Positions 42,739-52,014 of a stretch of DNA of 64,000 nucleotides are shown here, piece by piece. The stretch lies in contig NZ_JAVFJJ010000012.1 in the NCBI RefSeq assembly GCF_030908245.1, positions 62,001 to 126,000 on the forward strand, written 5' to 3'. The translations under genes and the position numbers were made by a program. A model generated the notes under the pieces. The model ran no database searches. It saw nothing but the letters and a program-made list of their open reading frames with translations, and was not told where the DNA came from. Source of the stretch: Sinomonas sp. ASV322. Lineage in GTDB: Bacteria; Actinomycetota; Actinomycetes; Actinomycetales; Micrococcaceae. Every line of letters starts with the position of its first letter. Within the stretch, counting starts at the first letter, position 1.

Positions 42739-42744
42739 TAGAGT
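42739..42744 (+). promoter_or_regulatory. -10 hexamer of tatD (leaderless)
   Basis: TAGAGT, then GGGGGC and ATG at 42751. Confidence 0.5.
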
Positions 42745-42750
42745 GGGGGC

Positions 42751-43716
42751 ATGTGTGCTTCGCTTCCCCCCGCCGCGTACCGATGGACCGAGGACGACGA
42801 CGTCGCGCCCCTCGCCGGGGCCGACGGACCCCGCGGCGTGGCCGGCGAGGTGCGGGCAGCGCATGACGAGAGCGGACGCAAGCGCCGCCTCGAGTACCCG
42901 CCCGCTCCCGAGCCGCTTCCGGTTCCCGTGGCGGACAACCACACGCACCTGAACTTCCGCGACGGTCTCGTCGAGGTCGGCGTCCGCGAGGCGATGGATG
43001 CGGCCGAGGCCGTGGGCGTGCACCGGGCGGTCCAGGTTGGGTGCGATCTTCCGTCGTCGCGCTTTACCGTCGAGGCGCTCGACGCCGACGATCGCCTGCT
43101 CGGCGCCGTCGCCCTCCACCCCAACGACGCGCCGCGCTATGCGGCGCGCGGGGAGTTCGAGTCGGCGCTCGCCGAGATCGAGGAGCTCGCGGCGCACCCG
43201 CGCGTGCGCGCGATCGGGGAGACGGGGCTCGACTATTACCGCACGCACGGCGACGCGCTCGAGATTCAGCGCGAGTCGTTCCGTCGCCACATCGACATCG
43301 CCAAGCGCCTCGGCCTCACGCTGCAGATCCACGACCGCGAGGCGCACGACGACGTCGTGCGGCTTCTCCGCGAGGAGGGCGCGCCGGAACGGGTCGTCTT
43401 CCACTGCTTCTCGGGCGACGAGGAGCTGGCACGCATCTGCAACGAGAACGGCTGGTTCCTCTCATTCGCGGGCACGCTCACGTTCAAGAACGCCGACAAC
43501 CTCCGCCGCGCGCTTGCGATCGCGGAGCCGTCTAGGGTGCTCGTCGAGACCGATTCGCCGTTCCTCACGCCGCAGCCGTTCCGCGGCCGGCCGAACGCGA
43601 GCTACATGGTTCCGTACACCGTCCGCGCCATGGCCGAGGTGCTCGGATCGGACCTCGCCGAGCTGTGCACGCGCCTCGGCGAGAACACCGTCTCGGCGTA
43701 CGGAAGCTGGGACTGA
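42751..43716 (+). CDS. tatD: TatD-family metal-dependent DNase
   Basis: 321 residues. TIM-barrel amidohydrolase fold: ADNHTHLNF (metal His64/His66), GAVALHPNDA, AIGETGLDYYRTHG (metal Glu), LQIHDREAHDDV (metal His), VVFHCFSGDEELA (metal His) and LVETDSPFLTPQPFRGRPN (metal Asp). A ~55-residue N-terminal extension precedes the domain. TatD proteins are 3'-5' exonucleases in DNA repair and RNA quality control. ATG is leaderless. As in M. tuberculosis, tatD, rpfB, ksgA and ispE follow in this order. Confidence 0.95.
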   Translation: MCASLPPAAYRWTEDDDVAPLAGADGPRGVAGEVRAAHDESGRKRRLEYPPAPEPLPVPVADNHTHLNFRDGLVEVGVREAMDAAEAVGVHRAVQVGCDLPSSRFTVEALDADDRLLGAVALHPNDAPRYAARGEFESALAEIEELAAHPRVRAIGETGLDYYRTHGDALEIQRESFRRHIDIAKRLGLTLQIHDREAHDDVVRLLREEGAPERVVFHCFSGDEELARICNENGWFLSFAGTLTFKNADNLRRALAIAEPSRVLVETDSPFLTPQPFRGRPNASYMVPYTVRAMAEVLGSDLAELCTRLGENTVSAYGSWD

Positions 43717-43727
43717 GGGCGGCCCCT

Positions 43728-43748
43728 CGGGGCCTTCGGGCGGCCCCG
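43728..43748 (+). terminator. tatD terminator hairpin
   Basis: CGGGGCC-ttcgggc-GGCCCCG, perfect 7-bp stem 12 nt after the tatD stop, followed some 25 nt later by an AT-rich stretch. Confidence 0.55.
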
Positions 43749-43793
43749 AAAGCCCCGTGCTGTGATGGAAACGTAATTTTTTCTTGTGTTTTG

Positions 43794-45090
<1,297 letters not shown>

Positions 45091-45114
45091 CGCGTCCGTA
45101 AGGCTTTCCTCCGC

Positions 45115-45164
45115 TTGCGCCGTCACGTCCGCCGGGTTGAGACCCTCTGGACGTGGCGGCGCAA
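45115..45164 (+). terminator. rpfB terminator (long hairpin)
   Basis: Arms TTGCGCCGTCACGTCC and GGACGTGGCGGCGCAA pair at 15 of 16 positions around an 18-nt loop that itself holds GGGT/ACCC. It lies 24 nt after the rpfB stop. Confidence 0.65.
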
Positions 45165-45204
45165 CGGGTTGGTGCCCCGCCCGGACGGGATTCTCCGCTC
45201 CGGA

Positions 45205-45210
45205 TAGGAT
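45205..45210 (+). promoter_or_regulatory. -10 hexamer of ksgA (leaderless)
   Basis: TAGGAT, then TCTCTG and the GTG at 45217. Confidence 0.5.
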
Positions 45211-45216
45211 TCTCTG

Positions 45217-46074
45217 GTGACTGAACCCGCCCACCTCCTCGGAGCCGCCGACATCCGGGCCCTCGCCGAGGAGATCGGCGTCCGCCCCACCAAGACGCTC
45301 GGCCAGAACTTCGTCATCGATGGGAACACGATCCGCCGCATCGTCGCCGCCGCGAAGCTCGACGCCGGGGAGACGGTCCTCGAGGTCGGGCCCGGCCTCG
45401 GCTCGCTCACCCTCGGGCTACTCGATGCCGCCGAACGGGTCGTCGCGATCGAGATCGACCCAACGTTGGCGCGCAAGCTTCCGGAGACGGTCGCGCACTG
45501 GCGCCCCGACGCCGTCGGCCGTTTCGATCTCGTGCTCGCCGACGCGCTCAAAGTGACCGACCTCCCCGCCCGGCCGAGCGCCGTCGTCGCCAACCTCCCC
45601 TACAACGTCGCGGTGCCCGTCGTGCTCCATCTGCTCGAGCACTTCCCGAGCCTGCGCCACGGCCTCGTCATGGTCCAGGACGAGGTGGCCGACCGCCTCG
45701 CCGCCGATCCCGGTTCCAAGATCTACGGGGTTCCGAGCGTCAAGGCCGCGTGGTATGGGACGATGCGCAAGGCCGGCGTCATCGGAACTAACGTCTTCTG
45801 GCCCGCTCCGCGCATCCATTCGGGCCTTGTCGCCTTCGAGCGCCGCGAACCCCCGCAGACGACGGCGACGCGCGCCGAAGTCTTCGCCGTCATCGACGCC
45901 GCGTTCGCCCAGCGCCGCAAGACGCTCCGGGCCGCGCTCTCCGGCTGGGCGGGAGGTGGGCCCGCGGCCGAGCGCATCCTCGTCGCAGGAGGCGTCAATC
46001 CGAGCGCGCGCGGCGAGACCCTCGGCATCGATGCGTTCGTGCGCATCGCCGAACAGCGACACGCCGCGCTGTGA
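45217..46074 (+). CDS. ksgA: 16S rRNA (adenine-1518/1519-N6)-dimethyltransferase
   Basis: 285 residues. It dimethylates A1518 and A1519 in helix 45 of 16S rRNA. Rossmann methyltransferase motifs: [43 protein letters not shown] (SAM binding), [20 protein letters not shown] (catalytic NLPY) and [23 protein letters not shown]. The C-terminal helical domain ([17 protein letters not shown]) is complete. GTG start, leaderless. Followed by an intergenic hairpin and ispE. Confidence 0.97.
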   Translation: MTEPAHLLGAADIRALAEEIGVRPTKTLGQNFVIDGNTIRRIVAAAKLDAGETVLEVGPGLGSLTLGLLDAAERVVAIEIDPTLARKLPETVAHWRPDAVGRFDLVLADALKVTDLPARPSAVVANLPYNVAVPVVLHLLEHFPSLRHGLVMVQDEVADRLAADPGSKIYGVPSVKAAWYGTMRKAGVIGTNVFWPAPRIHSGLVAFERREPPQTTATRAEVFAVIDAAFAQRRKTLRAALSGWAGGGPAAERILVAGGVNPSARGETLGIDAFVRIAEQRHAAL

Positions 46075-46081
46075 CCATGGC

Positions 46082-46141
46082 GGAATTGTTGCCTTGAGCA
46101 GGGTGGCGGGTCCCGTGACCCTGCTCAAGCCAACAATTGCC
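46082..46141. terminator. Long hairpin between ksgA and ispE
   Basis: Arms 46082-46104 and 46118-46141 pair almost fully: GGAATTGTTG(C)CTTGAGCAGGGT against its inverse, with one mismatch and one bulge, around a 13-nt loop. It begins 7 nt after the ksgA stop and ends 12 nt before the ispE -10 hexamer. Probably the ksgA terminator; symmetrical enough to work in both directions. Confidence 0.6.
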
Positions 46142-46152
46142 GAGACGTTTAG

Positions 46153-46158
46153 TAGGTT
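46153..46158 (+). promoter_or_regulatory. -10 hexamer of ispE (leaderless)
   Basis: TAGGTT, then AGGGCAC and ATG at 46166. Confidence 0.5.
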
Positions 46159-46165
46159 AGGGCAC

Positions 46166-47125
46166 ATGCGTTCAGGAAGCGGGAGCGGCCGTCGATCGGT
46201 CCGCGCCAAGGCGCCCGGCAAGGTCAACGTCTCGCTCCGCGTCGGGCCGCCGCGGCCCGACGGATATCACAGCGTTGCGAGTGTCTACCTCGCGGTCTCG
46301 CTCTTCGAGGAAGTCCGGGCGACGGCGACCGAGGCCCCCGGCATCACGGTGAGCCTGAGCCCCGAGAGCACGCTCGACATCGACGAACTCGAGATTCCCC
46401 TCGACGAGCGCAACCTCGCGGTGCGGGCGGCTGCGCTCATGGCGGAGGTCTCCGAACGTCCGACCGGCGTTCACCTCGAGATCACGAAGCGCGTCCCCGT
46501 CGCCGGGGGCATGGGCGGGGGATCCGCCGACGCCGCAGCCGCCCTCCTCGCGTGCAACGCGCTGTGGGACGGCGGGCTCTCGCGCGACGAGCTCGCACAT
46601 CTCGCCGCCGAGCTCGGCGCCGACGTGCCGTTCGCGCTCCTAGGAGGCGCCGCCGTCGGCCTCGGCGTCGGCGACCGCCTCTCGCCCGCGCTCGCGACCG
46701 AACGCCTCGACTGGGTACTCGTCCTCGCGGACTTCGGGCTCAGCACGCCCGCGGTGTTCCGCGAGCTGGACCGGCTCCGTGCCGCTGAGGGCATCGAGGC
46801 CGAGGAGCCGACCGACGTCGAGGCCGGCGTCCTCTCGGCTGTCCGCGCGGGCGACGCGCACGCCCTGAGCCACGTGCTCCTCAACGACCTCCAGCGGGCC
46901 GCGGTCTCGCTCGCCCCAGACCTGCGCGACACCCTCGGATGGGGGGACTCGCACGGCGCCCTCGCGTCGCTCGTCTCGGGCTCCGGGCCGACCGTCGCGC
47001 TCCTCGCCGAGGACGCGGATTCCGCGGCGGAGCTTGCCGACGCGCTCGCGCACCGGGGCGTCGAGGCGCTCGCCGTGCACGGCCCGGTTCCCGGCGCGCG
47101 GATCCTGAGCGATACCCTGCTGTAG
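46166..47125 (+). CDS. ispE: 4-diphosphocytidyl-2-C-methyl-D-erythritol kinase
   Basis: 319 residues from ATG (MRSGSGSGRRSVRAKAPGKVN). It phosphorylates CDP-ME in the MEP route to isoprenoids. GHMP kinase motifs: KAPGKVNVSLRVGPPRPDGYHSV (catalytic Lys/Asp region), KRVPVAGGMGGGSADAAAALLA (ATP loop ~110-131) and LVSGSGPTVALLAEDA near the C-terminus. The upstream open frame from 45755 belongs to ksgA sequence in another frame and is ignored. Start is leaderless. Confidence 0.96.
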   Translation: MRSGSGSGRRSVRAKAPGKVNVSLRVGPPRPDGYHSVASVYLAVSLFEEVRATATEAPGITVSLSPESTLDIDELEIPLDERNLAVRAAALMAEVSERPTGVHLEITKRVPVAGGMGGGSADAAAALLACNALWDGGLSRDELAHLAAELGADVPFALLGGAAVGLGVGDRLSPALATERLDWVLVLADFGLSTPAVFRELDRLRAAEGIEAEEPTDVEAGVLSAVRAGDAHALSHVLLNDLQRAAVSLAPDLRDTLGWGDSHGALASLVSGSGPTVALLAEDADSAAELADALAHRGVEALAVHGPVPGARILSDTLL

Positions 47126-47126
47126 A

Positions 47127-47186
47127 TACTTTTGCACCCGCCCACCCTTTAGACACCCACCCACGTCTAGACACCCACCCCCCACC
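47127..47186. repeat. Imperfect 18-bp tandem repeat between ispE and ABC-F gene
   Basis: TAGACACCCACCCAC at 47150 and TAGACACCCACCCCC at 47168, with a weaker copy starting TAGATAC before them. C-rich on the plus strand. It fills the gap up to the Shine-Dalgarno of the next gene. Confidence 0.5.
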
Positions 47187-47198
47187 CGGAAGCGATCC

Positions 47199-49067
47199 TT
47201 GGCACATCTGCTCGGCGGCGAGAACCTCAGCATCTCCTTCGGCACCCGGACCGTCCTCGACGGCGTGACCGTCGGGCTCAACGAAGGCGACCGGATCGGT
47301 GTCGTCGGGCGGAACGGCGACGGCAAGTCGACGCTCATGCGTCTCCTTGCGCAGCGCGTCGCGGCCGACGACGGCCGGGTCACATGGCGGCGAGGGCTAA
47401 ACGTCGGCTACCTCGACCAGGGCGACGTGCTCGACGGCGACCTCGACGTCGGGCGCGCCATCGTCGGCGACCGCGCCGACTACGAATGGGCCGCGAATCC
47501 TCGCATCCGAGAGATCATGGCGGGCCTCGTCGAAGATGTCGACTGGCACGCCCGGGTTAATTCGCTTTCCGGCGGCCAGCGGCGCCGCGTGGCCCTCGCG
47601 AAGCTCCTCATCGAGCCGCACGACGTCATCATGCTGGACGAGCCCACCAACCACCTCGACGTCGAGGGCGTCGCCTGGCTCGCGCGGCACCTCAAGGGCC
47701 GCTGGCGGGCGAACGAGGGCGCGTTCCTCGTCGTGACCCACGATCGCTGGTTCCTCGACGAGGTCTGCACCGACACGTGGGAGGTCCACGACGGCATCGT
47801 CGAGCCGTTCGAGGGCGGGTACGCCGCGTACGTCCTCGCGCGGGCAGAGCGCGACCGCATGGCCGCCGTCGTCGAGACCAAGCGGCAGAACCTCATGAAG
47901 AAGGAGCTTGCGTGGCTTCGCCGCGGCGCCCCCGCCCGCACGTCGAAGCCCAAGTTCCGCATCGAGGCCGCGAATGCGCTCATCGCCGACGTGCCCGAGC
48001 CCCGGGACGCCGTCGCGCTGTCCAAGATGGCGACGGCGCGGCTCGGCAAGGATGTCGTGGATTTGGAGCGCGTGACGCTCGCGTACGGCGACCCCGCGTC
48101 GTCGGGGTACAAGCCTCTCCTCGACAACGTGACCCTGCGCCTCGCGCCCGGCGAGCGCGTCGGCGTCGTCGGCGTCAACGGTGCGGGGAAGTCGACGCTG
48201 CTCCGCCTCCTCTCGGGGGATATCGAGCCAACGTCCGGCCGGGTCAAGCGCGGCAAGACCGTGGTCACCGCCGTCCTGAGCCAGGACGTGCGCGAGCTCG
48301 ACGACGTCGCGGACCTGCGCGTCGTCGAGGTCATCCAGCGGGAGAAGCAGACGTTCGCCGTCGGCGGCAAGGAGCTCACGGCGGGGCAGCTCGTCGAGCA
48401 GCTCGGCTTCACGAACCAGAAGCAGTGGACGCGCGTGTCCGAGCTCTCGGGCGGCGAGCGGCGCCGCCTCCAGCTCCTCCGGCTGCTTGTCGGCGAGCCC
48501 AACGTGCTCATGCTCGACGAGCCCACGAACGATCTCGACACCGACACCCTCGCGGCCGTCGAGGACGTGCTCGACGGGTGGCCGGGGACGCTCGTCGTCG
48601 TGAGCCACGACCGCTACCTCCTCGAGCGCGTGACCGACCACCAGCTCGCGCTCCTGGGCGACGGCGCTGTGCGGGCGCTGCCCGGCGGAGTCGAGCAGTA
48701 CCTGCGCCTCCGTGCGGAGCAGGAGACAGCGGCGCTCGCCTCGGGAGCCGCCGCCGCTTCGGGGGCGGCCGCGGCGGGCACCGGAACGGGCGACGGCGGG
48801 GCGTCGGCTGCCGCGGAAGGCGTACGGGGGGCCACCGGATCCGGCGCGAGCGAGGCCGAGAAGCGCCAAGCTCGCAAGGACCTCAACCGGGTCGAGCGCC
48901 AGCTCGGGAAGCTCGGCGAGCAGGAGGCGAAGCTCCACCAGGAGATGGCCCGCGTCGCCGAGGACTACGGACGCCTCGGCGAGCTCAACGCGCAGCTTCA
49001 GGCGCTCCTTGCCGAGAAGGAGGAGCTTGAGCTCGTGTGGCTCGAGGCGTCCGAGGTGCTTGAGTAG
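47199..49067 (+). CDS. ABC-F protein (Uup/EttA-like translation factor)
   Basis: 622 residues, TTG start with CCGGAAGCG upstream. Two ATP-binding cassettes without membrane segments: Walker A GRNGDGKST (~30-40; Asp in place of Ala) and GVNGAGKST (~325), signature LSGGQRRR and LSGGERRR, Walker B VIMLDEPTNHLD and VLMLDEPTNDLD. The interdomain linker (RAERDRMAAVVETKRQNLMKKELAWLRRGAPART) is intact. A Gly/Ala-rich stretch (~510-545) then leads to a C-terminal coiled coil (RKDLNRVERQLGKLGEQEAKLH) as in Uup. It acts on ribosomes or on branched DNA/RNA rather than transport; it could also be a resistance-type ABC-F. Confidence 0.93.
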   Translation: MAHLLGGENLSISFGTRTVLDGVTVGLNEGDRIGVVGRNGDGKSTLMRLLAQRVAADDGRVTWRRGLNVGYLDQGDVLDGDLDVGRAIVGDRADYEWAANPRIREIMAGLVEDVDWHARVNSLSGGQRRRVALAKLLIEPHDVIMLDEPTNHLDVEGVAWLARHLKGRWRANEGAFLVVTHDRWFLDEVCTDTWEVHDGIVEPFEGGYAAYVLARAERDRMAAVVETKRQNLMKKELAWLRRGAPARTSKPKFRIEAANALIADVPEPRDAVALSKMATARLGKDVVDLERVTLAYGDPASSGYKPLLDNVTLRLAPGERVGVVGVNGAGKSTLLRLLSGDIEPTSGRVKRGKTVVTAVLSQDVRELDDVADLRVVEVIQREKQTFAVGGKELTAGQLVEQLGFTNQKQWTRVSELSGGERRRLQLLRLLVGEPNVLMLDEPTNDLDTDTLAAVEDVLDGWPGTLVVVSHDRYLLERVTDHQLALLGDGAVRALPGGVEQYLRLRAEQETAALASGAAAASGAAAAGTGTGDGGASAAAEGVRGATGSGASEAEKRQARKDLNRVERQLGKLGEQEAKLHQEMARVAEDYGRLGELNAQLQALLAEKEELELVWLEASEVLE

Positions 49068-49101
49068 TCCAACGAATCATTGGCAGCCCCACCTCCATCC
49101 G

Positions 49102-49151
49102 CTGCTCCGTAACTGTCGTTTTGAGGTCTCGTAACGACAGCTACGGAGCAG
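49102..49151. terminator. Bidirectional terminator between ABC-F gene and DJ-1 gene
   Basis: CTGCTCCGTAACTGTCGTT and AACGACAGCTACGGAGCAG pair at 18 of 19 positions around a 12-nt loop. Outside it, an imperfect direct repeat (CGAATCATTGGCAG / CGATTCTTGGCAG) flanks the hairpin. Confidence 0.65.
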
Positions 49152-49187
49152 TCGATTCTTGGCAGGGACGCATCCAGTGGCCCAGGC

Positions 49188-49886
49188 TCAGCCGAGGTCC
49201 TTCACGAGCCGCTCGGCGAGCTCTTTCGAGGATTGCGGGTTCTGCCCGGTGTAGAGGTTGCGGTCCTTGATCGTGTGGGGGCGCAGCGGCAGGAACCCCT
49301 TGTCGTAGTTCACGCCGACCTCCTTCATCCGGTCCTCAAGCAGCCAGGGGGCCTTCCTCGCGAACCGGTTCAGGAGTTCTTCGCGGTTGGAGAGCCCGGT
49401 CATGTTCCGTCCGGCGAATGAGTTGCTGCCGTCCGGGTTGGTCGCGGCGAGGATCGCGGCGGGGGCGTGGCAGAGCAGCGCGAGCGGCTTGTCCTCGTGG
49501 AGCCGGCGGGTGAGCAGGGCTCCGGAGACGGCGTCATAGGCGAGGTCCTCCATGGGGCCGTGCCCGCCGGGGTAGAAGACGAGATCGAACTCGTCGGCGT
49601 TCAGCTCGTAGAGGTTGCGGACGGCGTCGAGCACGCGGGCGAGGCCATCGAGCTTCGCTTCGAGTTTGCGGGTGGTGGTGGGCAGGCCGCCGGAGATCCC
49701 GAGGCTGAGCCGGTCGACGGTGGGACGGACCCCGCCCGGGGTGGCGACGGTGACGTCCCACCCGGCGGCCGTGAAGGTCTCGTAGGGGATGACGAACTCC
49801 TCGGCCCAGAACCCCGAGGGGTGGATGGTTCCGTCGTTGAGCGTCCAGCGGTCGGCGGCGCTGAGGACCATGAGCACGGTGGTCAT
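49188..49886 (-). CDS. DJ-1/PfpI family protein (Hsp31/glyoxalase III-like)
   Basis: 232 residues, ATG behind AGAAGGAGCC. Class I glutamine-amidotransferase-like fold: PSGFWAEEFVIPYETFTAAGWDVTVATPGG (conserved Glu~29), DLVFYPGGHGPMEDLAYD and ALLCHAPAAILAA with nucleophile Cys139 next to His140. The His-after-Cys and the WAEE loop match glutathione-independent glyoxalase III/chaperone Hsp31 types, which convert methylglyoxal to lactate. It lies 55 nt downstream of the ALDH gene on the same strand, in a cluster of carbonyl- and electrophile-handling genes. Confidence 0.88.
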   Translation of the reverse strand: MTTVLMVLSAADRWTLNDGTIHPSGFWAEEFVIPYETFTAAGWDVTVATPGGVRPTVDRLSLGISGGLPTTTRKLEAKLDGLARVLDAVRNLYELNADEFDLVFYPGGHGPMEDLAYDAVSGALLTRRLHEDKPLALLCHAPAAILAATNPDGSNSFAGRNMTGLSNREELLNRFARKAPWLLEDRMKEVGVNYDKGFLPLRPHTIKDRNLYTGQNPQSSKELAERLVKDLG

Positions 49887-49941
49887 GAGAGTGGCTCCTT
49901 CTCGTGAGGGGTTCTGTGACGGCGTTCTGTGACGGGGGCGG

Positions 49942-51660
49942 TCAGCGGCGGCGGAAGGCCTTCATCGCCCTAAGGGCGCTCGTGAGGATCCGCGCCCAGC
50001 GGTCCCAGACGATGCCGGGCGGAGGCGCGAAGCCCTGCAGGCGCTGCTGGGCGACGGTCTGCGCCTCGGTGTATTTGAGCAGGCCGTCGGCACCGTGACG
50101 GCGGCCGAGGCCGGAGTCGCCCATGCCGCCCATCGGCGCGTCGACGCTGCCCCAGGCAGCGGCGAACGCCTCGTTCACGTTCACCGTTCCTGCATGCAGC
50201 CGGGCGGCGACCGCACGGCCTCGGGCGGAGCTGTGGGACCAGACGGAGGCGTTGAGGCCGTAGACGGAAGCGTTGGCGCGGGCGATCGCCTCGTCGTCGT
50301 CCTGCACGCGGTAGACGGACACGACAGGGCCGAAGGTCTCGTGTCCGAACAAGGTCATCTCGTCCGTGACGCCTTCGAGGATCGTGGGTTCGTGGAACAG
50401 CGGACCCAGGTCCGGGCGGGCGTGGCCTCCGGCGAGCACCCGGGCGCCCTTGCCGACGGCATCCGCGATGTGGGCGGTGACGGTTTCGAGCTGGGACGGG
50501 GTGGTGAGGCTGCCGACGTCCTTGCTGTAGTCGTACGCGGCGCCGATGGAGAGCCCGCGGGTGCGGGCGGCGAACGCGGAGACGAACTGCTCGTACACGG
50601 CGTCGGCGACATAGAGGCGCTCGATGGACACGCACAGCTGCCCGGCGGACGGGAAGCACGCGGTGATCGCCCCGTCCACGGCACGGTCGAGGTCGGCGTC
50701 GTCGAGCACGAGCATGGCGTTCTTGCCGCCGAGCTCCAGCGACGCGCCGATTAGCCGCTCCCCGGCGTCGCGGGCGATCTGCCGGCCGGTCGCCGTCGAC
50801 CCCGTGAACATGACGTAGTCGGCGTTCTGCATGAGCGCCCCGCCGATGCTGCTGCCCGGGCCGATCACGATCTGCCACAGCCCCGCCGGGAGTCCGGCTT
50901 CGCGCATCAGATCCGCGGCCCACAGCGCGGTGAGGCCGGCCTGCGTGTCGGGCTTCTGCACGACCGCATTCCCCGCCATGAGGGCGGCGATTGCGTCTCC
51001 CGCTGCCATGCTCAGCGGATAGTTCCACGGCGAGATGACCGCGACGACGCCCTTCGGGTGTCTGAGCTCCGTGGTGTGGGTGAGGATCGGGAATGCGCCC
51101 GCGCGCCGCTTCGGGGCGAGCAGGCCCGGCGCGGTGCGGGCGTAGTAGCGGGCCGTCATCGCGATGTCGGTGACCTCGAGGAACGCGTCGCGGCGGGTCT
51201 TTCCGTTCTCGGCCTGCATGAGGTCGAGCACCTCGTCCTGCCGGTTCAGGAGCAGGTCGTGGAAGCGCAGCAGGATCCGCGACCGCTCCGCCCCGGGAAG
51301 GCCGGCCCAGTGGGCCTGCGCGGTGCGGGCGGTGCCGAACGCCCGGTCGACGTCGCCCGGGGTGGACACCGGGAACGAGGCGAGCTCGGCGCCCGAGTAC
51401 GGCGCGGTCGTGGTCGCGTGGGCCGCGTCGGGGCTCGCGACGACCAGGGAGGTGAGGCGCTGCCGCAGCCGCGGGGTCAGCGCGGGCGGCAGCGAGAGGC
51501 CGGGCGCAGGCGACGGGGCACGCGAGGCGCGGGGGCCTGACACAGGGGTTTCGGGCGCGGGGGTTTCAGGCGCGGGGGTTTCGGGCGCGGGGGTTTCAGG
51601 CGCGGGGGTTTCGGGCGCCGAGTGTTCGGAGGCCGGGGTTCCGGTGGGCGTGGTGGACAT
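49942..51660 (-). CDS. Aldehyde dehydrogenase (succinic-semialdehyde dehydrogenase-like)
   Basis: 572 residues from ATG at 51660 (MSTTPTGTPASEHS); a TTG at 51690 would add ten residues. After an unusual N-terminal tract of five APETP repeats (~15-40) comes a complete ALDH: VISPWNYPLSMAAGDAIAALMAGNAVV, MFTGSTATGRQIARDAG, SLELGGKNAMLVLDDADLD (Glu), SAGQLCVSIERLYV (Cys nucleophile), TLFGHETFGPVVSVYRV and GGMGDSGLGRRHG. The GQLC context resembles actinobacterial GabD2-like enzymes. Substrate unproven; reactive aldehydes fit its neighbours. Confidence 0.9.
   Translation of the reverse strand: MSTTPTGTPASEHSAPETPAPETPAPETPAPETPAPETPVSGPRASRAPSPAPGLSLPPALTPRLRQRLTSLVVASPDAAHATTTAPYSGAELASFPVSTPGDVDRAFGTARTAQAHWAGLPGAERSRILLRFHDLLLNRQDEVLDLMQAENGKTRRDAFLEVTDIAMTARYYARTAPGLLAPKRRAGAFPILTHTTELRHPKGVVAVISPWNYPLSMAAGDAIAALMAGNAVVQKPDTQAGLTALWAADLMREAGLPAGLWQIVIGPGSSIGGALMQNADYVMFTGSTATGRQIARDAGERLIGASLELGGKNAMLVLDDADLDRAVDGAITACFPSAGQLCVSIERLYVADAVYEQFVSAFAARTRGLSIGAAYDYSKDVGSLTTPSQLETVTAHIADAVGKGARVLAGGHARPDLGPLFHEPTILEGVTDEMTLFGHETFGPVVSVYRVQDDDEAIARANASVYGLNASVWSHSSARGRAVAARLHAGTVNVNEAFAAAWGSVDAPMGGMGDSGLGRRHGADGLLKYTEAQTVAQQRLQGFAPPPGIVWDRWARILTSALRAMKAFRRR
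51541..51616. repeat. 15-bp coding repeat in ALDH N-terminus
   Basis: Five in-frame copies of a 15-bp unit (GGGGTTTCNGGCGCG on the plus strand) encode APETP. Nearly exact at the DNA level, so recently expanded. Likely a flexible linker or extended tail. Confidence 0.8.
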
Positions 51661-51686
51661 GATGGTGATCCCAAGCGTCGCGTAGG

Positions 51687-51818
51687 TCAATTGTGGGGCA
51701 TGGAGAACGTCGGGAAGCGGGCGGTGCCGGTCGCGAGCACGTTGGTCTGGTGGTAGAAGTTCGGCGACAGCGTCTCGCCCACACCCGCCGTCTGTCCGTT
51801 CTTCGCTGATGTGCTCAC
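51687..51818 (-). CDS. Short ORF upstream of ALDH (hypothetical, 43 aa)
   Basis: GTG at 51818 with AAAGG 7 nt upstream encodes VSTSAKNGQTAGVGETLSPN and 23 more residues ending FPTFSMPHN. It stops 26 nt before the ALDH ATG on the same strand. No family recognised. It could be a small protein, a leader, or the end of a decayed gene. Confidence 0.35.
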   Translation of the reverse strand: MSTSAKNGQTAGVGETLSPNFYHQTNVLATGTARFPTFSMPHN

Positions 51819-51837
51819 CCGGCGGCCTTTCCCTCGC

Positions 51838-51861
51838 ACTATGTGTTCAGTGCTTACATTG
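51838..51861. promoter_or_regulatory. Third, diverged copy of the TetR-type operator (leftward ALDH promoter)
   Basis: On the minus strand it reads ATGTAAGCA followed, after a short gap, by AACACATAG. It resembles the better copies at 51974 and 54434. It sits just upstream of the leftward short ORF and ALDH. Confidence 0.4.
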
Positions 51862-51973
51862 TCGAGGATAGGACCCGATGTGCGCACTGTCAACAATCCT
51901 CGCGGGGATCGCCGTCGACCACTCCTCGATGCCTCGATTCATGTTGACAATGAATACATCATCGCTTACGGTC

Positions 51974-51996
51974 GAGATGTAAGCAACGTCAACTTA
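51974..51996. promoter_or_regulatory. TetR-type operator upstream of oxidoreductase gene
   Basis: ATGTAAG-caacgtcaa-CTTA dyad; 21 of 23 positions equal the site at 54434. The two differences, AAG to ATG and CTT to CAT, compensate each other and keep the symmetry. Confidence 0.6.
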
Positions 51997-52014
51997 CGCT
52001 TCCAAGGAGCCCCC

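Noticed and set aside
42621-43124. Longer version of the 67-residue protein
   Set aside because: The extension overlaps tatD antisense and lacks any start context; ATG 42620 has GAGG upstream.
45755-46165. N-terminal extension of IspE
   Set aside because: The sequence is a shadow of ksgA, and the leaderless ATG at 46166 begins the family homology.
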